Assembly (NCBI GenBank): GCA_026936335.1
Contig: JAPMXV010000018.1
Span: forward strand, 62,001-126,000
Source: Mantamonas sphyraenae
Lineage: Eukaryota > CRuMs > Mantamonadidae
Length of the DNA: 64,000 bases
Direction of reading: 5' to 3'
The position numbers were made by a program, and so were the translations under genes. Below, one piece after another: positions 43,190-54,339 of this stretch (the first letter of the stretch is position 1; every line of letters starts with the position of its first letter). Below the pieces are notes generated by a model. It saw nothing but the letters and a program-made list of their open reading frames with translations, was not told the DNA's origin and did not search any database.

Positions 43190-46100
43190 ATGTCTGCCTT
43201 TCCCTTTGCCTCTCAGTCCATGGGATTGTCTCTCTACATGGTAGGTGTGGGACGATGGGTCATGGCCAACAGGCTGTAGGGCTGTGTGGCTGACGACGCG
43301 GCTCCCTCACACACACACAGGACGACGAGAACAGCAACCATGTGCAGGACAGCATGCGAAACAGCAGCATTGTGACAAAGTACACTGCATCGACAGGTCC
43401 CAGGCCAACAGAGGGTAAGTGATGGGTGGTTAGAGACGCGCCGGGTGTTGGTTGGTGGACTTCGCTGTCAAAAACGCCGGCCGTTGCGGATTTTCACGCG
43501 CCAAAATCCGTTTAAATGTCGCTGACCCTCAACTTGGCACCCAGATTCGCCATCGACCCCGCCGACACACAAGGGTGCACATGACACCGAATCCGATGGG
43601 TTTGCGGCGTTTCTGCGCCCCACAGGTGCTGTTGAAGGGCCTCAGGAGACGCCGAAGGAGACGGGTGCAAGCCAATTGTTCAGTTCGCCGCTTGTGTCGT
43701 TTCAACACGACGGCCCGCCTTTTGGAGAGGATGTGTTTCACGGCAACGACCTGCTCCGCAGCCGCAACAGCCGCCTGTTCCAAAAGGCAGCCGAGGACTT
43801 GGATGTGGATCTGGACATGGACGACGAGGCGGCCGAGTCGACGGCAGCAGCAGCAGTTGATGATCAGGAACGCAGCGGTGTGAACGCCCACAACCTGGAA
43901 AGCAACATCGGCGGAGGACAAGGGACAACGGACCCATCGCTGATGCCCCGTGCAGCGGAACTGTCACCAGAGAACAGCAGCAGCAATAGTGTCGGTGACG
44001 GCAACAACACAAGCGTGGGGTCATCGTCGTCGTCGACGACGGGCAGCAGCCACGGGAGCGATGGCGAGCGGGAACGTGTGGCGCTGCTGAGCGAGGCACT
44101 GCAGTGCACGAACAAGTCGTTGCGCTCTGTTTCGCATGCATTGCGTGAGGCGAAGCACAAGCAGGCGAGTCAGGAGGCAACGTTGAGCAGGCGGCTGGGA
44201 ACGCAGCAGGCGTGGCGTCGACGAGAGGCAATGCATGCGCAGGCACGCATGGTGGAGCTGGGACGCGACTACAACCAACGGCTGGAGGCGGCGCAGCAGG
44301 AGTTGTGCGAACGCATCTCCACCCTGGAGATGGAGCGAGACACCCTGGCGGCCCAGCTGGACATTGCACGCAGCAGCAACGCACGGCTGCAGGCGCAACA
44401 TGCAGAGGACAGCGCAGGCGTGGCACAGGCACGCGAGGCACAGGAGGCGCAGGAGGCGCAGGTGCAGGCGTTGCAGATGCAACTGGACGATGCGCAGGCG
44501 CAGGTGGAGCGATTGCGTGCAGAGATGGCCATTGTGGAACGGAGTGCACGGCAGGAGGCACGCGAAGAAGCAGAAACAGAGGCCAGAGAGGCACGTGAGG
44601 CACTGGCAGGAGTGCAAACGCTGCTGGAGGGCGTCGAGGCACAGAGGGAAGCCATGGAGCGCGATGTGCAAGACACGCGTGCGCAGTGGCAACGACTGCG
44701 TGAGGAACACGAACAATTGCAAGATGCCCATCAGACGCTTCAACAGCAACAGCAACAGCAGCAGCAGCAGCAGCAGATGACCAAGGTGGAACCCGAACGC
44801 ATTGTGGTGGAAGTGCCGGTGGAAGTGCCTGTGGAGGTGCCTGTGGAGGTGCGCGTAGAGGTGCCCGTGGAGGACACATCGCGTGTGGAAGCACTGGAGG
44901 CCGCGGTGGCCGAGGCACGTGCACAGGCCGATGGCAGCGTGGCACGCGAGCGTCAGGCACGCGAGGCGGCGGAAGAGGCGTTGGGTGCCACCCAGGCGGC
45001 GTTGGCAGAGGCAGAAGCTGCGCGTGCGGCCTGCGAAGCCCGGTGCAAGGCGATGGCCGACGGGTTGCGACGCCTGGCAGCACAGGTGGGGGCAATGCGT
45101 GACGAAACACAGGCGTTGCCCGCGTGGGTGGCATCGCAGATGGCCCAGGCCGGCGCAGAAGCAGGCGCACAGGTGAATGCACTGGCACAGGTGTGCGAAA
45201 CAATGCGTGCACGGACAGCACAGCACAAAGCGGCGTTTGAGGGCGAGCGAGCAGAGAGACGCCGTCTGCACAACAAGGTACTGGAGTTGCAGGGAAGCAT
45301 GCGCGTGTTTGCACGCGCCCGTCCCATGCTGGAGTTGGACTATGAGAAGGAGGGCACGCAGGCGTTGTCCTCGCTGTCGGACGACATCATGGTGCTGACG
45401 CCGGCCAGTGGCAGCGGCAGTCACAACCATGCCGCGGCGGCTGTAAAGTCGTTTGAGTTTGATCGCGTGTTTGAGGGCGACGCGAGCCAGGACACTCTGT
45501 ACGAAGAGGTGCGTCCGCTGTTGCAATCGGTGCTGGACGGCTACAATGCATGCGTGATGGCGTACGGCCAGACGGGATCGGGCAAGACGTTTACGATGCA
45601 GGGCAGCAACGAGGCGCCGGGCATGCTGCCACAAACCGTGGTCGATTTGTTTGCGCGTGCCGACGAACTGCAGGAGCACTTTGAGGTGGAGGTGACCATG
45701 AGCATGCTGGAAATCTACAACGAAACCGTGTGCGACCTGCTGGAGGACCCCGAGGTGGCGGCGCAGACCACGTACACCATCAAGACGACACTGAAGGGCA
45801 TCGAGGTGGCTGGCCTGAGTCGCCACACAGTCGCCTCGCTGGACGAGGTGCAATCCTGGCTGGCGCTGGGTCAGAGTCACCGCTCCGAGGGTTCCACACG
45901 CATGAACGCCCACAGCAGCCGCTCGCACAGCATTGTCGAGTTTGGCATCGCCACCACACACCGTGCCTCTGGCGTGCGCACCACCTCCAACATGGCCTTT
46001 GTCGACCTGGCTGGCTCCGAGTGTGTGGGTCTCAGCGGCGCCAAGGGAGCGGCGCTGCGCGAAGCACAGGCCATCAATCGTTCCCTGTCCTCGCTGGGCG

Positions 46101-46444
46101 ACGTGCTCGACGCCCTGGCCAACAAGAGCAGCCACGTGCCGTACCGCAACAGCAAGCTCACGTACTTTCTCAAGGAGTACCTGGGTGGCGACGCCAAGAT
46201 GCTGCTCATTGTCACTGTGTCGCCGTCCACACGCTTCATCTCGGAAACCTCGCACACGCTCGGGTTTGGCCAGCGTGCACGTCAAATTCCGCGCACCCAG
46301 GCTCGCAAGCATCGTTCCAAGTCGTCCACCACCGGCAACGGCGGTGCGTCGTCCTCATCAACTTCATCATCCTCTTCTTCTTCCACGACCACGTCGTCCT
46401 CGACGGGCAGGACGCGCAGCAAGCGAAGCAGCACGAAGCAATGA
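43190..46444 (+). CDS. KIFC1: C-terminal-motor kinesin (kinesin-14 / KIFC1-Kar3 type)
   Basis: Exons 43190-43240 (17 codons), 43321-43414 and 43545-46444; introns 80 bp (GTAGGT, GGCTGACGAC branch) and 130 bp (GTAAGT, CGCTGACCC branch). Total 1014 aa. An unstructured N-terminus is followed by ~380 residues of Ala/Glu/Arg coiled coil, interrupted by a Gln run and by about seven VEVP-type repeats near residue 440. The neck ELQGSMRVFARARP leads into the motor at ~residue 630, with P-loop GQTGSGKTFTM, switch I MNAHSSRSHSIV and switch II DLAGSE. A C-terminal motor directly after the neck coil means minus-end-directed kinesin-14, which focuses spindle poles and crosslinks microtubules. The motor is followed by a basic, Ser-rich tail. 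Intron 2 contains an E2F-like site. Confidence 0.95.
43498..43505. promoter_or_regulatory. E2F-like motif in kinesin-14 intron 2
   Basis: CACGCGCCAAAATCC reads TTTTGGCGCG on the minus strand, a full match to TTTSSCGC. It fits a mitotic gene but is inferred from sequence alone. Confidence 0.4.
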
Positions 46445-46476
46445 TGTTGCAGAATTGAATGCATTTCATTTCCTCT

Positions 46477-49400
46477 TCACAAACTGCTAAACATGGCAAA
46501 CAGAGAGCTGAACACAAGGTAGAGCACGCCGACCAGGGCAATGAGCATGGTCCAGAACAGAGCAGGGGCCTGTTGCTGCACACGCAGGGTACTGCGTTGG
46601 TACCGCAGTCCCACAAACGCTGCAATGAGCAACGAGATCAGGATGGCAGCCACACGCAGCGGCCACATCGGCTTGGCCTTGCTTGCCGCCGTGTTGTGGG
46701 ACTCTTGCGTCGCCGACTCGCTGCTTGTCAATGTCACTGCCTCCTTTGCCTGCCTCCTCGCTCTTCTTCTCCTTCTTGCTGCCTGTGCTCTTGTCCTTCG
46801 AGCTGCTGCTGCCACTGGCTCCCCTCTCTGCTGCCGTGGACGACGACGACGACGACGACGACGGTGCCACCAACTTTTCGTCGTTGTTGTTCTGCGTGCG
46901 CTGTCTGTTCTGCGTGTGTGTCGTCGATCCGTGTCCTCCGTCAAGACTGTCGTCGTCCTCTTCGTCCTCGTCGTCCTCGCCATCGTGCCTTTTGCTCATC
47001 CGCCTGCCGTCGTCCGATCCGTCGTCGGCGTGCTGAACCGGCTTGTTGAACACCACCACCGATTCTTCCTTGGGACCTGCTGTCTGCAAACCACCCACCG
47101 AGTGGACCATGCTGCCTCCTCCCAGAGTGACGTAGCCTGCCACGGCGAGCAACACTGCAGCCAACGCCCAATACTTCCATGACCAGCCCCACAGCATCCA
47201 CTGGCCATCCATGGAGCCACGCATGCCCATGCGCTTGCGCTCCTCTGCACTCACTCCCTCCTCCTCACCCATCTTGGTTGCATCCACGTCCACCTGGCCG
47301 CTCTCCACGTCGCCGTGGCGATTGATGGTGCCTCCGGGGCCCTTCTTGCGGTCCACACCACCCCCAATGTGGTGCACCGGCTCGTGCTTTGGCATCAGTC
47401 TGCCCAACAGGCCCTCGTTGTGGTCCACCATCACAAAGTCCTCCTGCACCGCAGTCTTGTCGTTGCTCGGTGTCGGCCAGTCGCCCGATGACGAGTCGGC
47501 CTCTCCGTACGCGGACGCCGCCGTCACCATTGCGCTCTTGGGACCCACCAGACGCGGGCCACTCGGTTGCTGTGGTTGCTTGCTACGGGGCTGCTGCTGT
47601 TGCTGCTGTTGCTGCTGTTGCTGCTGCTTGCCACCCACACCCAACAGGGCCTCGCAGCGCGCCTGTGCCTGTGTATCTGCCTCCTCCCCCTTGCCTGTGC
47701 GTAGGGTGCTGGAAAACGACAGCCCAAGTGCGTTGGCACGCGCCATGCCACGGTAATGCTCTGTGGGCGAGTAGCCAAAGTCGTCCAATTGCATGTGGTC
47801 GGCGTCGTACTGGCGCAGTAGACGCACGCATGCGTCGTGCCTGCCCGAACATGCCAGATGCAACGCCGACAGGCCGTTTTCGTCTGTTTGTGCGTTGACC
47901 AGCTGCACGCGCGCCGTCCCGCTGGGCAGTGCATGCAGCAGGAGTGCCAACACGCGCGTGCGTCCGTGCAACGCAGCGTGGTGCAGTGCTGTGTACCCGT
48001 TGCCATCGCGCAACGCAATGCGCACACGGAAACGCACGAGCAGCATGCGACACAGGCGAGCAAAGCCACACACAGCCGCCAGGTGCAGCAAGCTCAGTCC
48101 CTCGCTGTTTTGTACGTTCAAATCCCACGGCAGAGTGGACTGCGGCTGCGGCTGCGGCTGCTTGTCTGCGTCTTCCACATCCCTCTTTGGATCGTTGGGG
48201 ATCCCTTCGGAAGTGTGCACCACCTCCAACGCACGCAAAATCATCTGTTCCAGCACCGCACCCGTGGCAGGGGCACCGCGTCGCTGCCTTCCCTGTGATC
48301 CGCCTCCACCACCTGTTCCGCCACGCCCAGACATGTTCTGCACAATCTGGTCTGCCACCGTGCGTGCGTCGTCCTGCATGCTCAGATTCAGCATGCGGTT
48401 GCCAATCAGCTTCAACGCAAGCTCCATCAACTGACGCTCGCTCTTGTCGTCGCGGTACGTAAACACAAGCAGGTTCTTGTTGTGTCGGCTGTTGCGTGTG
48501 GACGACGACGATGATGACGATGACGACGACGATTCCATCACGTCCTGATACTGCGGCGGAAGCTGTGAACGCACGGGCACCGTTCCAGCAATGGCCGACG
48601 GCGGCAGGTTGCACACCAACGTCGTCTCGTTCCAGTACTGCGTTTCGGCCTCGTTGACCCCAAAGATGACTGTGGTGCCGGGCACAAAGTGCTGTCCGAT
48701 CACCACCACTTCGGTGCCTCCTGTCACGGGGCCCTCGTTCGGTGCAAGCTTCTCCATGCGTGGCTCCTGAAACTCGTTGTTGCGGCTGTTGTTTGCCGCT
48801 TCCTGTGCGTCCACTTCCACCTCATCGCCGCTGTTTGTCCGCCTGCGCTTGACTCCCTGCTTGCTGATCTTGTGGTCGTCCGTAATCATGATGGGAGAAC
48901 TGTGGCCCACGCCCACCAGCTCGCCCGCATGGTCGTACAGTTGCATCCGGATGCGAAAGCCTTCTGCCTCGTGGTGATGCCTGCAATAGCACGTCAGGCG
49001 CATCGGGATGATCGCCTGTCCGCTCTCAAAGTCCACGTACTCGTCGCAGTAGCAAATGACAAACTTTTCCTGCTCCCGTTCCACAGAGAACGACTCGTTC
49101 TTCGCACCCCCCTTGCCCTTGCGCTTGCGAGCCGCCCTTTGCTCTGCCTTTTGCTCGCGTTGCACACACGAAAAGCATCGCTTGAGCGGTGTCGTGTCGT
49201 CCAGCGAGGAGCCGATCACGGTGAGTTCCGCACGCAGCACCTGCTCCGCAGGGCCCTCCTCCACAATGGCTCTTTTCTGCGCCGCCTTCTTCTCCGAGCC
49301 CTGTCGAATCTTGATCAACTCTGAGGGCATGTGAATGTATGCGTACTGCGAAACGTGGTCCTCGCCGTCGGTCAGCTCCACGCAAATCTTGCTCTGCTTG

Positions 49401-50571
49401 TCCGTGCGTGCCTTGTCTGGTGCCCCCTTGAGGTCCAGCTCGTACATGCCCCCCATGCTGTCCTGGCTTGTATAACGCTTGGCTTGGAACCTGCCTTGCT
49501 GTGTGTCATGTTGTCCGCTGCCACTGTGGCCGCTGCTGCTGCTCCTGTTGCTGCGACTCTCCTCATGCATGTGCGACGTGCTGAACGTCTTGAGCGACTG
49601 CGACTCCACCGAGTATCCACTCAGCTCCGAATCGGTGTGCGACACGGCCCCCAGCGACGCCTGCGTCGAGCTCGGCGACGAAGGTGTCAGCTCCTCCAGG
49701 TCCAGCATGTCCACAGCTGCATTCTGTGCATTTGCAAACAAGACGGCATCCATGCCACCGCCGCCGACCACGCCGCCGCCTGTGTGTCGCGTGCCTTGAT
49801 GGCCGTTGCCGCTCGTGGGCATCGCAAATTTGGAGTCGTCAAGGGTCATTCGGTCGGCGTGCAGGATGAATTCCGTGCCAAACACATCCACATCGCTTGC
49901 ACCAGAGTTTCCTCCGCCCTCCAAAGACATGTGATTGTCGCGTGCCCCTGCGCCACCCACAGTTCCGCTTGTGCCGTCCTGCTGCCAGCCCAGGTTGGGC
50001 GAGTGCAGCGCCCCCGAGCGTTTCCCGCCGCCGCCTCCGCCGCTGTTGTACGCGGCCAGTGCAGGCGAGCCACCGCCCATGTAGTCGAACGGGTCGTCGC
50101 CGAGGCCCATGTCATGTCCATCCACATCCCTGTGAGTGTGTGTGTGCAGATGGCATGCCCCACAAGCGTGTAGGCGGCCATTGAGAAAGGTGTCAGGAAA
50201 CCCCGAAAGCACGAAAGCCCGAAACGCTCCCTTTTTGCTGTCTTTTCGCGCCCACACACGGCCATCACGAGCCATCCCGTCGCTCGGAATTCCGTGTGGG
50301 CCACACCTGCGCCCAGAGGCAGCGAGTGACGCCTGTGCAACCAATCCAACGTACAGGATGTTGTCGATCAGCAGGTCTGTGCCCGGGCTGTTCAACGTGG
50401 AACTGTGCACAACAGTGCCCTGCTTGTCAGTGTGTGCCATTGGACGCGGCTGCATCCCATCATGTGCATGTAGACACACCCCACTCACCTGTTGCTGGGT
50501 GAATCGCTGCCCTCGAGGTCCAAAAACGTGCTTCCCAGCTCCGCCAGTGACTTTGAGTCCTCGACCTGCAT
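46477..50571 (-). CDS. MGA2: MGA2/SPT23-like membrane-anchored transcription regulator (IPT, ankyrin, TM)
   Basis: Exons 50489-50571, 50355-50387 (33 bp) and the long exon up to 50129; introns 101 bp (GTGAGT) and 225 bp (GTACGT). The main frame ends at 46487 (1252 aa). Residues ~350-430 hold the family block CFSCVQREQKAEQRAARKRK ... LTCYCRHHHEAEGFRI. An IPT/TIG fold is at ~495-570 (NEGPVTGGTEVVVIGQHF), a poly-Gln stretch at ~880, ankyrin repeats at ~710-850 (LSLLHLAAVCGFARL, YTALHHAALHGRTRV, LSALHLACSGRHD) and a membrane helix near 1020-1038 (YWALAAVLLAVAGYVTL). Yeast Mga2/Spt23 sense membrane packing and are released from the ER by ubiquitin-dependent processing to induce fatty-acid desaturase. 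A +1 frame near 46,745 would add two more hydrophobic helices ending at 46477, so the C-terminus is uncertain. Confidence 0.85.
47583..47632 (-). repeat. CAG/CTG repeat encoding poly-Gln in the MGA2-like gene
   Basis: About 12 consecutive CTG-type triplets on the + strand (CTGCTGTTGCTGCTG pattern) give a Gln run on the minus strand between the ankyrin repeats and the membrane helix. Confidence 0.8.
50244..50252. promoter_or_regulatory. E2F-like motif in MGA2-like intron 2
   Basis: TTTCGCGCC on the + strand matches TTTSSCGC and lies inside the 225-bp second intron of the MGA2-like gene. Confidence 0.3.
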
Positions 50572-50619
50572 CTCTCTTCTTCGGTTTCCTCGGCCTGCGC
50601 GCTCGCATCCACATCGAGC
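50572..50619. promoter_or_regulatory. 48-bp divergent interval, MGA2-like / SERF
   Basis: It separates the two start codons, both deduced from short first exons. It is pyrimidine-rich on the left (TCTCTTCTTCGGTTTCCTCGG) with no TATA box. Confidence 0.4.
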
Positions 50620-51119
50620 ATGACCCGTGCGTTTTTTGTTTGGAATCATGCCTACCTTGCTTCTCCATTCCACTGACACCGCTGCGCACGGCCATGTGCC
50701 TCGCCTTGCCAGCACAGGCGGCAACCAGCGCGAAATCGACCGAGCGAGGTACGCACCCACTCTCTCTCTCCACACACACACCAGCCACTGACACGCACCG
50801 CAACGTGCCACACGCCCTGTTTCCCACGAATGAATGCAGAGCCCAAGCACGAGCAGCCAAAAACGGCAAGAAGAAGAAGGACGACGAGGACGGCCTGACG
50901 CTGCTGCAGAAGAAGGAGCGGTGGGTTTCCGCCGTTCATCAATCTTTAACCCCCGCGCCCTCACACGCTGACACCCTCTTTGTGTGTGTGTGTGTGACGC
51001 CCTTGCACGTATGTACATACTTGTTTTGCCGCCTATGCTCCGCGTGCACAGTGATGCAGATGCTCTGCGCGCCAAGCAGGAGCGCAAGAGGAAGGAGAAG
51101 GAAGAGAAGGAGAAGAGCG

Positions 51120-51153
<34 letters not shown>

Positions 51154-51250
51154 CAGCAGCAACAGCAACAGCTCCTCCTCTGGAGATGGAGACAAGAAGA
51201 AGAAGAAGGGCAAGAAGAAGTCTGCAGGCAAGGCTGTGTTCATTGGATAG
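50620..51250 (+). CDS. SERF2: SERF (4F5) family protein with Ser/Lys-rich tail
   Basis: Four exons: 50620-50626 (7 coding bases), 50718-50748, 50840-50920 and 51052-51250, all with GT-AG ends and CTGACAC branches in the introns. They join in phase to 105 aa. The spliced start reads MTRGNQREIDRARAQARAAK, the diagnostic SERF N-terminus, followed by KKKKDDEDGLTLLQKKERDADALRAKQ. The C-terminal extension is a poly-Ser tract encoded by AGC repeats (51122-51180) and a Lys-rich end SAGKAVFIG. SERF proteins are small, basic, disordered modifiers that speed amyloid nucleation and bind RNA; the cellular role is unsettled. The 7-base first coding exon is unusual but gives an exact family match. Confidence 0.88.
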
Positions 51251-51263
51251 GCCTCCCTCTCAT

Positions 51264-52351
51264 TCACCCACTCTTTCCCGCGCCCATCGCCATGGCGAGG
51301 GTGCCCACAAGGCCAGCATTGTCACCAAATCGTGACGGCACAATGTACGTATCCAGCTGCTCGCTGATTTTCTCCACCGACACATACCCATTGAGCTGCT
51401 TGCGAAAATGCTCACGGATCTTCGGGAACAGTGAGTCACGCTGCATTACCCCGCCTGCGAGGACAATCACCTCGGGCGACAGGGTCAACGTCAGATTTAA
51501 GCACAAATCGCCCAGGTACTGTGCCTCATATGTCCACACCTCATCGTCGTCGTCCACATTGGGCAGTTCGGAACGGTCGCAGTCACAGCGTTCTGCCAGA
51601 GCTCCACTCGCTGCCATGCCCTCCAAACAGTCGCCGTGGAAAGGACAGCTGCCCTTGTGAGTGTCACCTTGAGCACGACGCACAAACATGTGCCCTCCCT
51701 CTGGGTGTAGCAGGCCGTGTACGGGTTGACCCTGGATCACCACCCCGACCCCGATTCCTGTGCCCACCGTCACGTATGCACACGACGTCACATCCTCTCC
51801 GTGTCCCCCCACACGCATTTCGCCCACTGCTGCTGCGTTGACGTCCGTGTCAAATGCAACCACCTCGAAATGCTCCTTCAGCGCCCCGAGAAGGTCTGTT
51901 TGAGCCCAGCCTGGCTTCGGCGTCGTTGTGATGTACCCGTAGCTGCATGAGCGTGTGTGTGTGTGCGTCGGTGCGCAACATGTGTCAATTCGCCCCTCTC
52001 TGCATCATGCCCACACGTCTATTGCCTCCAAGCCACTGCTACACGCCTACGCACGTCTCTGAACCCTCCCGCAGGTCGATTGGTCCAAACGACGACACGG
52101 CCAGCTCGTCAAACTCCTGGTCCGACAGCCACGCCACAACCGCTGCCAGTGTTTCTTCGGGCTCCGTTGTGTCCACACGTGTGCTGGCTACAATGTTGTC
52201 TGGCGTGTCCACAGCCACCGCCAACTTGAACGTCGTTCCACTGGAATCCGTGTGTCAGTGGACCACACCACACACTTGCTGCCCCTTTCCATTCTCCTTA
52301 CCCAGCTTCCACTGCCGCAATGCGTTTCTTCCCGCTCTCCTTGACACTCAT
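51264..52351 (-). CDS. ROK-family sugar kinase (fructokinase-like)
   Basis: Exons 52302-52351, 52055-52240 and 51264-51942; introns 61 bp (GTAAGG, CACTGACAC branch) and 112 bp (GTGCGT). Total 304 aa. The spliced N-terminus IAAVEAGGTTFKLAVAVD is the ROK phosphate-binding entry. TYGYITTTPKPGWAQTDLL and FDTDVNAAAVGE (catalytic Asp) match fructokinases of the YdhR/ScrK type, as do YVTVGTGIGVGVV and the Zn-binding GGH ... CPFHGDC set. It would phosphorylate fructose or a related hexose at C6 with ATP. ROK kinases are mainly bacterial but occur in scattered protists, plants and fungi; the presence of three well-formed host-type introns argues against contamination. Stops of this gene and SERF are 13 bp apart. 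Confidence 0.88.
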
Positions 52352-52426
52352 CTCGCTCTGCAAGACGACGTTGGGAATGTTTGCTTTGCAGCTCGCGTCG
52401 CACACACACACACAACTGTTCTGTGT

Positions 52427-54141
52427 TTACTTGAACAACGCCTTGATGCTCATGCTGCTCGTATCGCTCTTCTTTGTCACCTTGGCCACTGCGAGCTCGA
52501 AATCCTCCTGCGTGACGTGTGTGCGTCGCTCACGCAGCGCAAACATGCCTGCCTCGCTGCAGATGGCCTTGCATTCTGCTCCCGAGCAAGACATGTCTGT
52601 GGCCAGCTTCTTCAGGTCGATGCCTCGCATCAGGTTCATGCGTCGCGAGTGAATCTTCAGAATCTGCAGACGCGCAGCCTCTCCCGGGTTGGGAAACTCG
52701 ATCTTGCGATCGATGCGCCCGGGCCTCAACAGCGCCGGGTCCAGAATGTCGATGCGGTTGGTGCACATGAGCACCTTGATGTTCTGCGTGGCCTCAAAGC
52801 CGTCCAGCTGGTTCAGCAACTCCAGCATCGTGCGCTGCACTTCGCTGTCTCCACCTCCGCCTCCACTGCTGTCGATGCGCGAGCTTCCAATGCTGTCGAT
52901 TTCGTCCATGAAAATGATGGCCGGCGCATTCTGTCGTGCCATCAAGAACAGCTCGCGCACCATGCGCGACCCCTCGCCAATGTACTTCTGCACCAGCTCC
53001 GATCCACTCACACGGATGAACGTGCAGTCCGTGTGATGGGCCACCGCACGTGCAAGCAACGTCTTGCCCGTACCCGGCGGTCCATACAGCAGCACACCCT
53101 TGGGCTGCGCAATGCCCAGGCTCTCAAACAGTTCTGGGTGCTTGATTGGCAATTCAATCACCTCCTTGATCTCTTTGATCTGCTTGTCCAGACCGCCAAT
53201 CATGTCGTATGTGCTGTCCGGCACCTTTTCCACCTTCATCAGGCTCACCAGCGGGTCCACCTGCGACGGCAGAATTCGGATCACTTTGTAGTCGTCGTTC
53301 TTCAGCGCCACACGCGTGTTTGGCTTCAGATCCTCCACCTTGACCTTGTCGTCGATCTTTGTCACATACTTTCCGTCCGGTTGCACCTGTGTCCGTGTGT
53401 GTTTTCCAGCCCCATGCCTGTGTGAGCCTTCTCTCCCGTCGATTCGCGCCTCTTTCCCCTCCCGCCGTTTCCAACAAAAGGTGCCAAACAGCGTGCCCCA
53501 AAAGGCAGCGCACACCCTTTGCACTGGCCTCTGCCCTCCCTGCCACACTCACCTTGACCAATACACGGCCCTTGCCCATCAGCTTCACAATCTCGCCGAT
53601 GTATGCTCCAGGCTCCATCAGCCGCTGCAGCTCCTCTCGCAGCGCTTTCACTGTGTGCAGTTTCACGCGTCCCCGCACACGTGTCAGCCAACCTGTGTCC
53701 AACCCCACTGCGTCCTACGTCCACTCCCCCCTCATCTCCATCGCCCAATCGTATCGTTGATGCCGTCCACTCCTGTCTGCACGTGTGTTTCTGGCGCCCT
53801 TTTCGCTCTTTCCGTCCGGAATGCCGCCCTTCCTCGACCTGCTCTCTCTTGCCACGCAGAAAACACACACACACACACAGAGGGGGAAACGAGGCACGAG
53901 GCCACATCTCCCCCGCGCATCCCACACAGCCGACCCGTTTTCCGCTGTGCACACACTCACCCTTGGCGTTGAGCGCGTTGCGCTGTGCCACGAGACGGCG
54001 CAGGTTCTGCACCTTCTCCCGCAGCTCCACGTCCAGCTCATCGATCTTGTTCAGGTAGTATGTGGCAATGCCGGCCTCCTGCTCCACCTGCGGAGTCAGA
54101 GCCGTGGTGTCCACGGGTGTCACGAGGGTGGGGGCTGACAT
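52427..54141 (-). CDS. PSMC5: 26S proteasome regulatory ATPase Rpt6 (PSMC5)
   Basis: Exons 53961-54141, 53553-53650 and 52427-53386; introns 310 bp (GTGAGT, CTGACAC branch) and 166 bp (GTGAGT). Total 412 aa, the usual length. The N-terminal coiled coil ([20 protein letters not shown]) precedes the OB fold ([17 protein letters not shown]). The AAA+ domain has Walker [15 protein letters not shown], Walker [15 protein letters not shown], the pore motif KYIGEG and arginine fingers in [32 protein letters not shown] and the end MSIKALFK are Rpt6-specific. It is one of six ATPases that unfold and feed ubiquitinated substrates into the 20S core. Two HECT ligases and this subunit lie in the same window, but no operon-like link is implied. 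Confidence 0.97.
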
Positions 54142-54339
54142 TTGAGCAGTGGGGTGGCTGGACCCGCGCACGCGCTGCTCTCGCTCTACAGTGAATGTAC
54201 GTAGTGTATTGCACCCTCATTGCTTCCCATCTCACTCCTAGCTCCTTTCCCTCCTGTGCCAATTCACCCGTTCTTTCTCATCCATCCCATGACACACACT
54301 GTCGCCGTCTCTGCCACCACAACCACCGCCGCCACAGAG
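54142..54339. promoter_or_regulatory. 198-bp divergent region, Rpt6 / IDH
   Basis: The widest divergent interval in the window. It holds GCGCACGCGCTGCTCTCGC near 54170 and a TACGTA palindrome near 54199, and no TATA box. An ATG at 54289 in frame with IDH is a less likely start. Confidence 0.45.

Noticed and set aside
43135..43191. ATG at 43191 as the perilipin-like start
   Set aside because: It overlaps the kinesin-14 start codon within CATG; the Met at 43134 is in frame and leaves space for initiation.
44021..46312. Minus-strand open frame (~763 codons) opposite the kinesin
   Set aside because: Leu/His/Cys-rich antisense of the coiled coil and motor; no independent motif.
54289..54339. Upstream ATG for IDH at 54289
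   Set aside because: The leader would be Thr-rich before the clear mitochondrial presequence starting at 54340.
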